A stretch of DNA of 64,000 bases from Citricoccus muralis. Lineage in GTDB: Bacteria; Actinomycetota; Actinomycetes; Actinomycetales; Micrococcaceae. The stretch is from the NCBI RefSeq assembly GCF_029637705.1, contig NZ_CP121252.1:1922001-1986000 (forward strand), read 5' to 3'. A program made the translations under genes and the position numbers. A model generated the notes under the pieces. The model was not told the origin of the DNA. It worked only from the letters and a program-made list of their open reading frames with translations, and searched no databases. This document shows, in pieces, positions 46,848 through 56,760 of the stretch; within the stretch, counting starts at the first letter, position 1, and every line of letters starts with the position of its first letter.

Positions 46848-46886
46848 GTTTCGGTGTCGTTTCGGCCACCGGGGTGTTGATGTTTC
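46848..46886 (-). promoter_or_regulatory. Possible GlnR-type half-sites upstream of amtB
   Basis: GAAAC on the minus strand occurs at 46848-46852, 46859-46863 and 46882-46886, spaced 11 and 23 bp, on one face of the helix and 76-114 bp before the amtB start. GlnR of Actinobacteria binds GTAAC/GAAAC half-sites spaced 11 bp. GTNAC partners are not clear, so this is a weak call. Confidence 0.35.
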
Positions 46887-47008
46887 CAATCGAGGACGGT
46901 GTTGCCAACGGATGACGCCGGCTCCGACCCGAGAATCTTGCCGTTCAGTTGACGCGCAGAATACGCTCGAGAAACACTCAGATTTCTGCCGTGGAGGTTG
47001 CCTGCATC

Positions 47009-47920
47009 ATGCCCCGTCGTCGCCCAGCCAGCCCTCTCTTCTCTGCCGCTGTGGTCACCGCACTCCTGCTGACAGGATGCTCTGCTGATGCCGCCTCGGA
47101 GCCGAGCGCAGACGTCACCGAGGCAGCAATGCCAGTGTCCTCGGACGTGACGAGCGCGCCGGAGACGTCCGAGGAGTCGGCGCCACCGGCCGATGACGAA
47201 TCCGCTGCGCCCCCGCTCTCCGGACAGGCATGGGCAGATCGGAAGGTGGACATCTGGCTGGAAGTCGAGGGCGCGAACAGCATCGCTGGACTCTACGAGC
47301 CGTTTCGGCTGATTGAGTCGTGGGAATCCCCTGAGCCAGGTCACCTCGTCTTTCACGTCGACCCACGCATATCGGACGGTGACGATGTGTATCACCAGAA
47401 TCTCGGCCCGGCCAAGGACCTGTGGATGATCCCTGCCGTGATGCTCGAGATGACGTGGGAACAGAATCGAGATCTGGAGATCATCACGGCACGAACCACC
47501 GACGGCTCACGCGAGGAAAGCTACTCGCGCGAAGAGAAGATGGGTCCGATCGCCAGCGGCCACACCCAGCCCGGTACTCAAGAATGGGCGGATGAACTCG
47601 TCGGTCTCTGGCTCGAGGCTGAAGGTGTGCAATCGGTCAAGGGATTGTTGACGCCCTACAACACGGTCGAGTCCTGGTCCGCGACCGCCGACGACCAAAT
47701 CACCTTCGTCGTCGATCCGGGCATTCTCGACTATGACGATCCGGCTGAAAACGCGCCGGGACGATCCGGTGAGCTCCACATGATCACCGCGTTGATGATG
47801 CAGAATCTCTACTGTCGTATTCCGGAACTCGACAGCATTGTCGCCACAACGTCGAATGGAACGCACCGGGAGATAATCACCCGGACAGAACAAGAACCTG
47901 GAGCAGACTGCTGGACCTGA
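47009..47920 (+). CDS. Secreted lipoprotein with two copies of an unknown ~100-residue domain
   Basis: 303 residues from the ATG at 47009 with GGAGG upstream. A lipoprotein signal peptide ends LLLTGC (Cys24), followed by a Ser/Glu/Pro-rich linker to about residue 70. Two homologous repeats follow. The first starts QAWADRKVDIWLEVEG (about 73-170) and has LIESWESPEPGHLVFHVDPR. The second starts QEWADELVGLWLEAEG (about 191-290) and has TVESWSATADDQITFVVDPG. Both end in a stretch of the kind ITARTTDG / IVATTSNG. I do not recognise the family. The protein should be anchored on the outer face of the membrane. Convergent with the GntR gene 18 bases away. Confidence 0.85.
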   Translation: MPRRRPASPLFSAAVVTALLLTGCSADAASEPSADVTEAAMPVSSDVTSAPETSEESAPPADDESAAPPLSGQAWADRKVDIWLEVEGANSIAGLYEPFRLIESWESPEPGHLVFHVDPRISDGDDVYHQNLGPAKDLWMIPAVMLEMTWEQNRDLEIITARTTDGSREESYSREEKMGPIASGHTQPGTQEWADELVGLWLEAEGVQSVKGLLTPYNTVESWSATADDQITFVVDPGILDYDDPAENAPGRSGELHMITALMMQNLYCRIPELDSIVATTSNGTHREIITRTEQEPGADCWT

Positions 47921-47938
47921 GTGCGCCGCGGGGCATAC

Positions 47939-48598
47939 TCAGACGTGGAAGCCGTTGAACGCGGCGAGCACCAGCCGCTCGCTTTGAGTCAGGTAGTCCT
48001 TGAGCGCCTCGGCGGCGTCGGACATGAGTCCCTGTTCGAGAAGACCCATGATCTCCCCGTTGCGCTGGACGAATGCAGAATGGAGATACTCCGGAGCGTT
48101 CAGATTGATGAAGGCCAAGCGCAGCTCAGCCGTCAGTGAGCGGAAGGAACGAATCAACCGAGGACTGTCCGAGAGCGAGACCAGCGCCATGTGCCACTCC
48201 ATGTTCGCCGTCCCCACCGCCGTCCAGTCCTCGCGCTCGGCCGCCTCCACCGCATCATCGACAATGCTGCGTGCCTTGATCAGGGCTGGGTGCTTCGGTG
48301 TTGCCGAGGCGACTACGGGTAGCTCGATCAATCGGCGCACGCGGTAGACATCGAGAATTCCGGCCACAGAGGGTTCACTGACGAACACCCCGCGATTCGG
48401 CTTCCGGACGAGCAGCCCCTCATGCATCAGCACTCGGAACGATTCGCGCAGAGTGTTGCGAGAGACGTCCAGTTGCTCTGCAAGTGCACTCTCCGAAAGC
48501 TGCTCACCCGGTACAAACACGCCCGTCACGAGGCGATCGCGCAGGGATTCAGCCGTTCGCTCGACCAGATCCAAGGGGGACTTCTTCTCAGCATTCAC
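47939..48598 (-). CDS. GntR-family regulator with FCD domain
   Basis: About 219 residues from a GTG at 48596-48598; the upstream in-frame ATG at 48682 would add 28 non-conserved residues and run into the divergent promoter. The winged helix covers about residues 8-70 (LVERTAESLRDRLVTGVFVP, GEQLSESALAEQLDVSRNTL, RESFRVLMHEGLL). The C-terminal FCD all-helical effector domain has the expected Asp/His residues (MEWHMALVSLSDSPRLI). It is divergent from the 5-oxoproline operon and most likely controls it, with a palindrome at 48694-48704 as the probable site. Confidence 0.87.
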   Translation of the reverse strand: MNAEKKSPLDLVERTAESLRDRLVTGVFVPGEQLSESALAEQLDVSRNTLRESFRVLMHEGLLVRKPNRGVFVSEPSVAGILDVYRVRRLIELPVVASATPKHPALIKARSIVDDAVEAAEREDWTAVGTANMEWHMALVSLSDSPRLIRSFRSLTAELRLAFINLNAPEYLHSAFVQRNGEIMGLLEQGLMSDAAEALKDYLTQSERLVLAAFNGFHV

Positions 48599-48693
48599 TC
48601 TTGCAGGATACGTGCTCGCTGGGCTCCAACCATCTCCCCACGGCCCGTACGTGTCGAAGACTGCACCAAAGGCGGTGAACAATGCTCCTAACC

Positions 48694-48704
48694 TTGTTGA
48701 ACAA
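48694..48704. promoter_or_regulatory. Palindromic FCD/GntR-type operator
   Basis: TTGTTGAACAA is a perfect 5-1-5 palindrome and fits the FadR/FCD-type pattern TNGTNNNACNA. It is in the intergenic space between the divergent GntR gene and the pxp operon, 78 bp before the transporter start. Confidence 0.6.
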
Positions 48705-48781
48705 CTTGTGGTCTAATGGTGATCGCCACCACACGACCAGTCGTTCCTCAACATCTGGCACGACGTCATCCGGGAGACTCC

Positions 48782-50080
48782 ATGAGCGATCATTCACCTG
48801 GCAACGACGAGACCCGTACCGCTGACCACAGCCCGGCTTCTTCCGGGAAGGTCGCGGTGGAAGCCCAGCGCTTCGCCCGCAGCCGCAAAGCATCGTTGAT
48901 TGGCGCTATCTTCATGATGGCCACCAGCGCCATCGGCCCCGGCTTTATCACTCAAACGGCGACCTTTACCGCCACCCTGGGCGCGGCCTTAGCGTTCGGC
49001 ATCTTGGCTTCGATCCTGATCGACTTCGCCATTCAGCTCAACGTCTGGCGGATGATCACGGTCTCCGGAAAGCGCGCCAGCGACCTGGCCAACGCCGCCA
49101 TCCCCTACTCCGGCTATCTCCTCGCCGTGCTGGTGATCATCGGCGGTTTCGTATTCAATATCGGCAATATCGCTGGTGCCGGGCTGGGCATCAACGCGAT
49201 GCTCGGCCTGGATCCGCGCATCGGCGGGCTCATCTCAGCGCTGATCGCCATCGGCATCTTCATCTCGAAGAAGGCGGGGATCGCTATCGACCGAGCGATG
49301 ATCGTGCTCGGACTGGTCATGATCGCTTTGACCATCTACGTCGCCATCGTTTCGCAGCCGCCGGTCGGCGATGCCCTGCGCCAGACCGTGCTGCCCGACT
49401 TCATTGACTTCGCCGCCATCACCACCATCGTCGGTGGCACCGTGGGCGGCTACATCACCTATGCCGGAGCGCACCGTTTGCTGGACTCGGGCACCGCCGG
49501 TCCGGAGAACATCAAGGAAGTGTCCCGTGCCGCGGTCAATGGCATCCTGGTCACGGGCATCATGCGCTACATTCTCTTCCTTGCCGTGCTAGGCGTGGTG
49601 GCCAGCGGCGTCGTCATCGATACCTCCAGCGCCCAGGCCAACCCCGCGGCACAAGCCTTCCAGTTCACAGCCGGCGAGTGGGGCCTGCGCGCCTTTGGTT
49701 TAGTCTTCTGGGCGGCCGGCATCTCCAGCGTGATCGGCGCTGCTTATACGTCCGTCTCGTTCTTTACCGTGTTCTTCAAGAACATGACGGACCGCGCCCG
49801 CAGCTACACCACGGTCGGCTTTGTTGCCGTGTCCCTGGTGATCTACCTGATCGTGGGCACCACACCAGCCGCTCTGTTGGTCTTCGCCGGTGGTTTCAAC
49901 GGATTGGTCTTGCCCGTCGGATTGACGATCTTCATGTACATCGGCTGGTTCCGCCGGGATCTGCTGGGCGGACACAAGCACCCGGTCTGGCTGCTGGTGG
50001 TGGGCACCATCGTGACGGCGCTGACCTGGTACATGGGTGCGCGGTCCGTGGTCCCGATCTTCCAGTTCCTCGGTTACTGA
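48782..50080 (+). CDS. NRAMP-family transporter (YcsG-like) of the 5-oxoproline operon
   Basis: 432 residues from the ATG at 48782 with CGGGAG upstream; an in-frame start at 48716 overlaps the likely promoter. About eleven membrane segments; the first contains [18 protein letters not shown], equal to the NRAMP helix-1 metal motif region but with no DPGN. The DPGN metal ligands are replaced by SAIGPGF, so substrate may not be a divalent metal. YcsG of Bacillus subtilis is next to ycsF (pxpA) in the same way. It is the first gene of the operon and probably imports 5-oxoproline or a related compound, which is inference. Confidence 0.82.
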   Translation: MSDHSPGNDETRTADHSPASSGKVAVEAQRFARSRKASLIGAIFMMATSAIGPGFITQTATFTATLGAALAFGILASILIDFAIQLNVWRMITVSGKRASDLANAAIPYSGYLLAVLVIIGGFVFNIGNIAGAGLGINAMLGLDPRIGGLISALIAIGIFISKKAGIAIDRAMIVLGLVMIALTIYVAIVSQPPVGDALRQTVLPDFIDFAAITTIVGGTVGGYITYAGAHRLLDSGTAGPENIKEVSRAAVNGILVTGIMRYILFLAVLGVVASGVVIDTSSAQANPAAQAFQFTAGEWGLRAFGLVFWAAGISSVIGAAYTSVSFFTVFFKNMTDRARSYTTVGFVAVSLVIYLIVGTTPAALLVFAGGFNGLVLPVGLTIFMYIGWFRRDLLGGHKHPVWLLVVGTIVTALTWYMGARSVVPIFQFLGY

Positions 50081-50172
50081 CACGCCCGAGGACGACATTT
50101 CAACACACACGAGCACGGCACTTCGGCCCCGGTTATCCTGACACGGCGGTCGAGACGACGAAGGAGCACCCT

Positions 50173-50937
50173 GTGGCAACCATCGATTTGAACAGCGACG
50201 TCGGCGAGGCATTCGGCCCTTGGCCCATGGGCGACGACGAGGGCATGTTGCGGCTGGTATCCAGCGCGAACATCGCCTGTGGATTCCATGCCGGTGATCC
50301 TCGGGCGATGCGAGCCACCGTCCGGCTCGCCGCCGAGCGAAGCGTAGCCGTGGGCGCGCATGTGGGATATCGCGACCTCGCGGGTTTCGGCCGCCGCGCC
50401 ATGGATGTGGCCAGCGAAGACCTCATTCCCGAGATCATCTACCAAATCGGCGCTCTGCAGGCGATCGCGCGGGCGGCCGGCACCACGGTGCGCTACGTGA
50501 AACCGCACGGCGCCCTCTACAACACCATCGTCCACGACACCCGCCAGGCTCGCGATGTCGCCACCGCGATGGCCGAGGTCGACACGAATCTCGTCCTGCT
50601 GGGCCTGCCCGGCAGCCAGGGACTGATTGAGGCCAACAAGGCCGGTCTTGCCACGGCCGCTGAAGCGTTCGCCGACCGCGCGTACACTCCCGAGGGCACC
50701 CTGGTCTCGCGGCGCCAGGCTGGCGCGGTCCTCGAGGATCCGGTCAAGGTAGCTCGGCGCATGGTTCAACTGGTCGAGGACGGCACAGTTGAGAGCATCG
50801 ACGGCACCGACGTGAAAATCAGCGCGGATTCGATCTGCGTCCACGGAGACAGCCCCGGCGCGGTGACCATGGCGGATCGCGTGTACCAAGAGCTGCGCGG
50901 TGCCGGCGTCGAGATCGCTGCTTTCGCCCGAGCCTGA
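50173..50937 (+). CDS. pxpA: 5-oxoprolinase subunit A (LamB/YcsF family)
   Basis: 254 residues from a GTG at 50173 with AAGGAGCACCCT upstream; the long upstream frame is not coding. Begins [20 protein letters not shown] and has [36 protein letters not shown] and [15 protein letters not shown], the whole LamB/YcsF pattern with its conserved Asp and His residues. PxpA works with PxpB and PxpC to open 5-oxoproline to glutamate with ATP. The fused PxpB-PxpC gene starts ten bases later. Confidence 0.95.
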   Translation: MATIDLNSDVGEAFGPWPMGDDEGMLRLVSSANIACGFHAGDPRAMRATVRLAAERSVAVGAHVGYRDLAGFGRRAMDVASEDLIPEIIYQIGALQAIARAAGTTVRYVKPHGALYNTIVHDTRQARDVATAMAEVDTNLVLLGLPGSQGLIEANKAGLATAAEAFADRAYTPEGTLVSRRQAGAVLEDPVKVARRMVQLVEDGTVESIDGTDVKISADSICVHGDSPGAVTMADRVYQELRGAGVEIAAFARA

Positions 50938-50947
50938 GGAAGCCTCC

Positions 50948-52546
50948 ATGACCGCCTCAACGAAGCGCTATCTCACGGCCGGTGCCCAAGCTGTTCTGGT
51001 GGAAGTCGATGATCTGTCCGCCGTGCTGGCTTTGACCGATGCCTTGCGCCGGGCCCAGATCTCCGGTGTCACCGAGTTAGTACCAGCCGCCCGAACCGTG
51101 CTGGTAACCTTCGACCGCACCACCGACCGGGATACGGTCGTTACCGCCATCGATGCCGTGAACTCCGGCGAAGTCACCGTCAGTGAACCGCGCGTCATCG
51201 AGATCCCCGTGCGTTACGACGGCGAGGACCTCGCCGAAGTCGCCGCACATCTTGGGATCACCGAAGACGACGTCATTCGCCGGCACACCGAGAGCGAATA
51301 CACCATGGCCTTCGCCGGTTTCGCACCCGGATTCTGCTACCTCACCGGCGGCGATCCCCTGCTAGATGTGCCACGTCGCAGTAGCCCCCGTACGCGGATT
51401 CCCGCCGGATCGGTGGGACTGGCTGGCACCTTCAGCGGCGTCTATCCCCGATCCAGCCCGGGTGGCTGGCAGCTGATCGGTACCACCGATGTCGTGATGT
51501 GGGACGAACAACGCGATCCTCCTGCCCTGGTGAATCCCGGTGACCGAGTGCGCTTCGTCCGTGCCAATGACGACGACGCTGCTGTCACCGCAACCGGTGC
51601 GGAGCCCACAGCCACCGAGGACGCTCCCGTTCCGGCCACTGGGCTGCGCATCATCCGCCCTGCGGCGCAGACTTTGCTCCAGGATCTCGGCCGCGGGGGT
51701 CACGCCCCGCTCGGGGTACCCGCGGCCGGTGCAGCGGACACATCAGCCCTGCGCTGCGCAAACCGACTCGTCGGCAACCCGGCCGACGCCACGGGACTGG
51801 AGCTGCTGCTTGGTGGACTGGAAGTGGAATGTCTCGGCTCCGTCGACGTAGCCGTGGCCGGAGCACGCACCGACGTCACCGTCACCCGCGCCAGCGGAGC
51901 CATCTGGTCTATCACCGACCAGCGGCCCATCGCGCTCTCGGCAGGCGACCGGCTCCGCCTCGGCGCCCCCATCGATGGGTTGCGCAGCTACCTCGCCGTG
52001 CGCGGTGAGATCGAGGTGGACCCGGTACTGGGCAGCCGCTCCACCGACACGCTCTCGGAGGTCGGGCCCGCGCCCCTGCAGGCCGGCGATGTGCTCACCG
52101 TCCGACCACCAGCCAGCCCGGCCCCTGCCGTCGGTGAACCCCGGCCGTGGCCCGAGGACCGCTTCACCACCGGTGAGGTCACGGTACCCATCCTGCTCGG
52201 ACCGCGCCAAGACTGGTTCGATGAGGATTCCTTGGACCGGCTCACCTCCCAGCCTTGGACCGTTACGGATCGGTCGAACCGCGTCGGGCTGCGACTCCAC
52301 GGCGACCAACCGCTGGAACGTGCCCGCAGCGGCGAACTACCCAGCGAGGGGGCCGTCACCGGCTCGCTCCAGATCCCGCCCGAGGGCCAGCCTGTCCTGT
52401 TCCTGAACGACCACCCGGTGACCGGAGGCTACCCGATCATCGCCGTCGTCGCCCCGTCCGCGCTGCCACTTGTGGCCCAAGCGCCACCCGGCACCCGCCT
52501 GAACTTCGTCCTCGACTCCACCAACACACCCCAGGAGACGTCATGA
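50948..52546 (+). CDS. pxpBC: Fused 5-oxoprolinase subunits B and C (KipI-KipA; AHS1-AHS2)
   Basis: 532 residues from the ATG at 50948 with GAGGAAG upstream. The N-terminal half (about 1-205) is PxpB/KipI (AHS1) with [40 protein letters not shown] and [11 protein letters not shown]. The C-terminal half (about 230-525) is PxpC/KipA (AHS2) with [20 protein letters not shown] and [20 protein letters not shown]. The two are separate genes in Bacillus; here one polypeptide. AHS1 and AHS2 are also the carboxyltransferase part of urea carboxylase. The stop overlaps the ATG of the biotin carboxylase gene (ATGA). Confidence 0.95.
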   Translation: MTASTKRYLTAGAQAVLVEVDDLSAVLALTDALRRAQISGVTELVPAARTVLVTFDRTTDRDTVVTAIDAVNSGEVTVSEPRVIEIPVRYDGEDLAEVAAHLGITEDDVIRRHTESEYTMAFAGFAPGFCYLTGGDPLLDVPRRSSPRTRIPAGSVGLAGTFSGVYPRSSPGGWQLIGTTDVVMWDEQRDPPALVNPGDRVRFVRANDDDAAVTATGAEPTATEDAPVPATGLRIIRPAAQTLLQDLGRGGHAPLGVPAAGAADTSALRCANRLVGNPADATGLELLLGGLEVECLGSVDVAVAGARTDVTVTRASGAIWSITDQRPIALSAGDRLRLGAPIDGLRSYLAVRGEIEVDPVLGSRSTDTLSEVGPAPLQAGDVLTVRPPASPAPAVGEPRPWPEDRFTTGEVTVPILLGPRQDWFDEDSLDRLTSQPWTVTDRSNRVGLRLHGDQPLERARSGELPSEGAVTGSLQIPPEGQPVLFLNDHPVTGGYPIIAVVAPSALPLVAQAPPGTRLNFVLDSTNTPQETS

Positions 52547-54282
52547 AACGCGTTCTGATCGCCAACCGAGGCGAGATCGCCGTCCGCATCATCCGCGCCT
52601 GCCGAGATTCCGGCCGCACAGCGATCGCTGTCTACGCCGACGATGACGCCGACGCGCTGCACGTGCGCCTGGCCGACGAGGCCTACGCGCTACAGGGAGC
52701 CCGCCCCCGTGAGAGCTACCTCGACGTCACCAAGATCCTGGCCGCGGCCAAAGAGAGCAACGCCGACGCCGTGCATCCCGGCTACGGGTTCCTCTCCGAA
52801 AGCGCCGACTTCGCCCGCGCCGTCACCGACGCGGGGCTGACCTGGATCGGCCCCGCACCCGAGGTGATCGAGAAGCTCGGCGACAAGGTCGCGGCCCGCA
52901 AGATCGCCCAGTCCGTCGATGCCCCGCTGGTGCAGGGCACCCCGGACCCGGTCTCCGATGCCAACGAGGCCGTGGACTTCGCCCGTGAGCACGGGTTGCC
53001 CATCGCGATTAAGGCCGCCCATGGCGGCGGCGGTCGCGGCATCCGCATCGCGTGGGACCTCGACGAGGTCGCTGAGCTCTACGACTCTGCGGTGCGCGAA
53101 GCCACCGAAGCTTTCGGACGAGGCGAGTGCTTCGTCGAGCAGTACCTGCAGAATCCGCGCCACGTGGAGGTGCAGATCCTCGGCGACGCTCACGGCAATG
53201 TCGTCGCCGTCGGCACCCGCGACTGCTCGCTGCAGCGCCGCAACCAAAAGCTCGTCGAGGAGGCGCCCGCCCCCTTCCTCACCGACAAGCAGCGCGCGGA
53301 GCTACACAGCTCGGCCGAGCGTATCTGCGCCGAAGCCGGCTATCAGGGCGCGGCCACCGTCGAGTTCCTGCTGAGCACCGACGGCACGCTATCGTTCCTC
53401 GAGGTCAACACCCGTCTCCAGGTCGAGCACCCGGTCACAGAGGAAACTACCGGACTGGACCTGGTGCTGGAGCAGTTCCGCATCGCCGAAGGCGAGCCGC
53501 TCACCCATGAGGTGCGAACCGCCGGCGAGCGTGCGCACGGCCACGCCTTTGAATTCCGCATCAACGCCGAAGACCCGGGGCGGGGCTACTTGCCCACACC
53601 CGGCGAGATCAGCGTCTTCGATGCCCCGTCCGGAGGCGGCATCCGTGTGGATTCCGGCTATACCGCCGGCCAGGTGCTACCCGGACATTTCGATTCGATG
53701 CTGGCCAAGCTCATTGTGTGGGGCCCGGATCGGCAACGAGCATTAGCCCGCGCCCGTCGCGCCCTGGACGAGTTCCAGATCGACGGGGTCTCCACCGTGC
53801 TGCCGTTCCACCGCGAGGTGCTCCAGCAGCCTGATTTCACTGGCGAAGACGCCTTCGCGGTGCACACCCGGTGGATTGAGAACGACCTCGACGTCGACTT
53901 CGAACCGGCCCAGGCGCCGGAGCCCGCAGCAGCAACCTCGCTGACCCGTACCTGGTTGGAGATCGACGGTCGCCGCGTCCAGGTGGGCGTCCCCGGCATG
54001 CTGCTATCCGGACTCGCTTCAGCAGGAGGCTCATCGTCTTCAGTCGAGAAGGACTCGGGCGGCACGGTGGACGAGGGGTCAGTCACCGCACCCATCACCG
54101 GCACCCTGGTGAGCTGGAAGGTTGACGACGGCGCCACCGTGTCCCGCGGCGAGGTCGTGGCCGTGATGGAGGCGATGAAGATGGAGACCAACGTCGTCGC
54201 CGAGTCCGACGGCGCACTGAGCCTCACTGCCTCCGCAGGCGATCACTATGCAGCAGGTACCGCACTCGGCCAGATCTCGTAG
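52543..54282 (+). CDS. Biotin carboxylase-BCCP fusion protein in the pxp operon
   Basis: 579 residues from the ATG at 52543, overlapping the stop of the PxpBC gene. The biotin carboxylase domain covers about residues 1-450: [51 protein letters not shown] and [17 protein letters not shown]. The last ~70 residues are a biotinyl domain with [12 protein letters not shown]. It looks like an acyl-CoA carboxylase alpha subunit, yet no carboxyltransferase beta-subunit gene follows. The only carboxyltransferase-like protein near is the PxpBC fusion. Its cellular role is not established. Confidence 0.93.
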   Translation: MKRVLIANRGEIAVRIIRACRDSGRTAIAVYADDDADALHVRLADEAYALQGARPRESYLDVTKILAAAKESNADAVHPGYGFLSESADFARAVTDAGLTWIGPAPEVIEKLGDKVAARKIAQSVDAPLVQGTPDPVSDANEAVDFAREHGLPIAIKAAHGGGGRGIRIAWDLDEVAELYDSAVREATEAFGRGECFVEQYLQNPRHVEVQILGDAHGNVVAVGTRDCSLQRRNQKLVEEAPAPFLTDKQRAELHSSAERICAEAGYQGAATVEFLLSTDGTLSFLEVNTRLQVEHPVTEETTGLDLVLEQFRIAEGEPLTHEVRTAGERAHGHAFEFRINAEDPGRGYLPTPGEISVFDAPSGGGIRVDSGYTAGQVLPGHFDSMLAKLIVWGPDRQRALARARRALDEFQIDGVSTVLPFHREVLQQPDFTGEDAFAVHTRWIENDLDVDFEPAQAPEPAAATSLTRTWLEIDGRRVQVGVPGMLLSGLASAGGSSSSVEKDSGGTVDEGSVTAPITGTLVSWKVDDGATVSRGEVVAVMEAMKMETNVVAESDGALSLTASAGDHYAAGTALGQIS

Positions 54283-54310
54283 GTCGATTTTTCACGGACA
54301 TAGAGACAGT

Positions 54311-54343
54311 CGAGGGACCCACCAATCAATGGTGGGTCCCTCG
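54311..54343. terminator. Bidirectional terminator after the pxp operon
   Basis: A perfect 14-bp stem, CGAGGGACCCACCA (54311-54324) and TGGTGGGTCCCTCG (54330-54343), with loop ATCAA, between the convergent biotin carboxylase and peptide transporter genes. T-rich stretch TTTTT upstream at 54287-54291 serves the minus-strand side loosely. Confidence 0.85.
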
Positions 54344-54360
54344 TTCACGGTGAATGACGA

Positions 54361-55857
54361 CTAGTTCACGCCGCGCATCTCGCGGTGCACCGGGCGGGCC
54401 ACCAGCAACATCAGCACACCGATGCCGATGGTCACGGCACCCAGCACGCCGAAGTACGTGCCCTCATTATCGGCGGAGTAGAACCGGGCCAGCGACCCGG
54501 CCAGCGAAGTGCCCAGTGCGACGGAGAGGTTGTACAGGGCGACCATGAGCACCGGGTACTGGGCCGGGGCCAGCTTGGTCGACAGCGAGAGCCCGACGGG
54601 TGACACCATGAGCTCCCCCATGGTGGCCACCAGCAGAATCACGGCGATCCAGAGCACCGGCACGGACACGGTGGTGACCATCGGCAGGAACAGCAGGAAT
54701 GCCGAGCCCATCAGGATGATGCCCACACCGAACTTGTTCGGTGTGGTCGGATTCTTCGTGCCCATCTTGGTCCAGAGCAGGGCGAACAGCGGGGCGAACA
54801 CGATGATGAAGACCGGATTGATGGACTGCACCCATTCGATCGGCATCTCCCACGAGAAGCTCCCCCAGGAGAAGTCGCGGTCCAGACGGGTGTCGGAGTA
54901 GATGGTGATGACGGTGAACTGCTGCTGGAACAGCGCGAAGAATGCCGAGGACCCGATAAACAGTGGAATGAACGCCAACACACGCGAGCGCTCATCCGCT
55001 CCGACCTTCGACGTGGTGAGCAGGAACGCGAAGATGCCGACGGCGGCCAACGCCGAGATCAGCACCGCCACGGTGGAGAGATTCCCGGCGTTCACCACTC
55101 CGGTCACCAGCAGGACGCCCACCAGGAGGAGAGCTACCACGGTTCCGGCGATCCACCGCGGGTAGGAGGCACGAGGCAGCGGGTTGGGCACGGTGTGCAC
55201 ATCGGCGGGCAGCTCGCGGCGGCGCCAGATGTACTGCGACAATCCCAGAGCCATGCCGAGGGCTGCGAGACCGAACGCCAGGTGGAAGCCCCATTCCTGG
55301 CGGGCGAACCCGGTGATGAAGGGACCGAAGAGGGCTCCGATGTTCACGCCCATGTAGAACAGAGAGAATCCGGCGTCACGGCGCGGATCCTCACGCGAAT
55401 AGAGATGTCCCACCAGGTTGGAGACGTTGGCTTTCAGCCCGCCGGAGCCGACACCGACCAGGAGCAGGCCCACGATAAGGCCAGGAACACCCGGGATCAG
55501 GGCCAGACCGATATGCCCGCCCATGATCATCACCGCGCTCCACAGCATGGCACGCTCGGAGCCGATCAGCCGGTCCGCGACCCAGCCCCCGATGATGCAG
55601 AACACATAGACCATGCCGCCATAGGCGCCGACGATGCCGGTGGCGATGGCCGGGTCAATGCCCAGCCCTCCGCGCTCCGTCTCGAAGTACATGTACAGCA
55701 GCAGGATTCCCTGCATGCCGTAGAAGGAGAAGCGCTCCCACAACTCAACGCTGAACAGGGTGGAAAGCGGGCCCGGCTGGCCGAAGAACGTGCGCGACGT
55801 CGGCAGTTCCTTGACCTCAACCGGCGTGGTCGATGGATCGGATTCCTGAGTTTTCAC
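54361..55857 (-). CDS. Proton-dependent oligopeptide transporter (POT/PTR2 family)
   Basis: 498 residues from a GTG start, with about 12-14 membrane segments. The N-terminal helix has LWERFSFYGMQGILLLYMYF, the ExxERFxYY-type POT motif in modified form, followed by GGWVADRLIGSERAML and GVGSGGLKANVSNLVGHLY. FSLFYMGVNIGALFGPFITG is the PTR2 signature. It imports di- and tripeptides with protons. Convergent with the pxp operon; together they would give peptide-derived glutamate and oxoproline use, but co-regulation is not shown. Confidence 0.92.
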   Translation of the reverse strand: MKTQESDPSTTPVEVKELPTSRTFFGQPGPLSTLFSVELWERFSFYGMQGILLLYMYFETERGGLGIDPAIATGIVGAYGGMVYVFCIIGGWVADRLIGSERAMLWSAVMIMGGHIGLALIPGVPGLIVGLLLVGVGSGGLKANVSNLVGHLYSREDPRRDAGFSLFYMGVNIGALFGPFITGFARQEWGFHLAFGLAALGMALGLSQYIWRRRELPADVHTVPNPLPRASYPRWIAGTVVALLLVGVLLVTGVVNAGNLSTVAVLISALAAVGIFAFLLTTSKVGADERSRVLAFIPLFIGSSAFFALFQQQFTVITIYSDTRLDRDFSWGSFSWEMPIEWVQSINPVFIIVFAPLFALLWTKMGTKNPTTPNKFGVGIILMGSAFLLFLPMVTTVSVPVLWIAVILLVATMGELMVSPVGLSLSTKLAPAQYPVLMVALYNLSVALGTSLAGSLARFYSADNEGTYFGVLGAVTIGIGVLMLLVARPVHREMRGVN

Positions 55858-55943
55858 CCGCGTGACTATACTCCGCAGGCGGCCATCTGAGACGCAGAGT
55901 ACCCGGTACTATGAGAAATCCCATAGCGGCTGTTCAGGTGGGA

Positions 55944-56288
55944 TCAGCCCAGGTCAGCCCCGCCGTTCTCGAAGTAAAGATGCGCGTGGGCGGCACAGCT
56001 CGGGTTGAATTCCGCGTCGCAGTGCGGGCAACGCGTCACCGCATGGTATTCGCCCACCGTCATCTCCTCTTTGCAGACGCCGCACAGCACACAGGGCTCG
56101 TTGAACCGCGAGCGCGGCCAGGGTCGTGCAGGGTGTCCAGCGGCCTCATGGTGACAGAGATGGCAGGGCCACAACTCTCCGCAGCAGCCGAAGCGAAGGG
56201 CCACGACGTCCAGCTCGGTCCGGTAGTGAACGCATCGCGTCTGATCATCGACGACGGCGCCGCGCACCGTCATTGCCCGCTGTTCCAT
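55944..56288 (-). CDS. CHY-type zinc finger protein
   Basis: 114 residues. Cys/His pairs are spread through the protein: RCVHYRTELDVVAL (CxHY), FGCCGELWPCHLCHHEA, CVLCGVCKEEMT and TRCPHCDAEFNPSCAAH. This is the CHY zinc-finger pattern, also found in eukaryotic Pirh2/RCHY1. Bacterial members are short, solitary and without known function. The start may be the first ATG or a codon five later. Confidence 0.85.
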   Translation of the reverse strand: MEQRAMTVRGAVVDDQTRCVHYRTELDVVALRFGCCGELWPCHLCHHEAAGHPARPWPRSRFNEPCVLCGVCKEEMTVGEYHAVTRCPHCDAEFNPSCAAHAHLYFENGGADLG

Positions 56289-56315
56289 CCCCCTAGGATG
56301 CCATTCCCAGAGTAT

Positions 56316-56760
56316 TCACGCGTCTACAGCGTCGGTGCGAAAGCACAGTGCACGTTGAGATTCCGTCCCTGCCACGTCGCTTGATGTTTGTCGCGAGAGG
56401 TTCCCCGCCCTAAGGCCGGTCTCCCAAATTCTCACCAAGTGGAACGATGCAGTCTCGACCAACTTCAATACGTCTTTCAACATCGCTTCCAACGGCACAG
56501 GCCCAGGAGCCACGGAAAGGGCAGCAGCGAACCCTGCGTCCTTCCAAACCTCGCGCGATAAGTTCACCTTTCCGGCCAAGACCACCACTGGTACATGGGC
56601 ATGTACGAACTGGCGAACAGCAGCAGGTACCTTTCCGTCGAGAGACTGTGAATCGAAGCGTCCTTCTCCGGTAATCACCAAGTCCGAATCAACCACCACG
56701 CTCGAGAAACCGAGCACCACCGCGATCAGGTCCGCGCCGGGGACGAGCTCAACAACGCGA
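56316..56760 (-). pseudogene. Glycerate kinase (GlxK family), C-terminal remnant
   Basis: A frame of about 140 codons with VVVDSDLVITGEGRFDSQSL, the glycerate kinase-1 signature (DLVxTGEGxxDxQS), then GKVPAAVRQFVHAH, VPVVVLAGKVNLS and LEAMLKDVLKLVETAS. This is only the last third of a ~375-residue protein. Homology on the 5' side continues through about 56755 (VVELVPGADLIAVVLG) and stops abruptly where the opposite-strand WD40-type remnant begins. No start codon with ribosome site; the GTG at 56720 is in the middle of a conserved block. Confidence 0.82.

Noticed and set aside
49678-50172. Upstream extension of the pxpA frame inside the transporter gene
   Set aside because: The GTG at 50173 has a strong ribosome site and the family starts there; the extension only reads the transporter gene in another frame.
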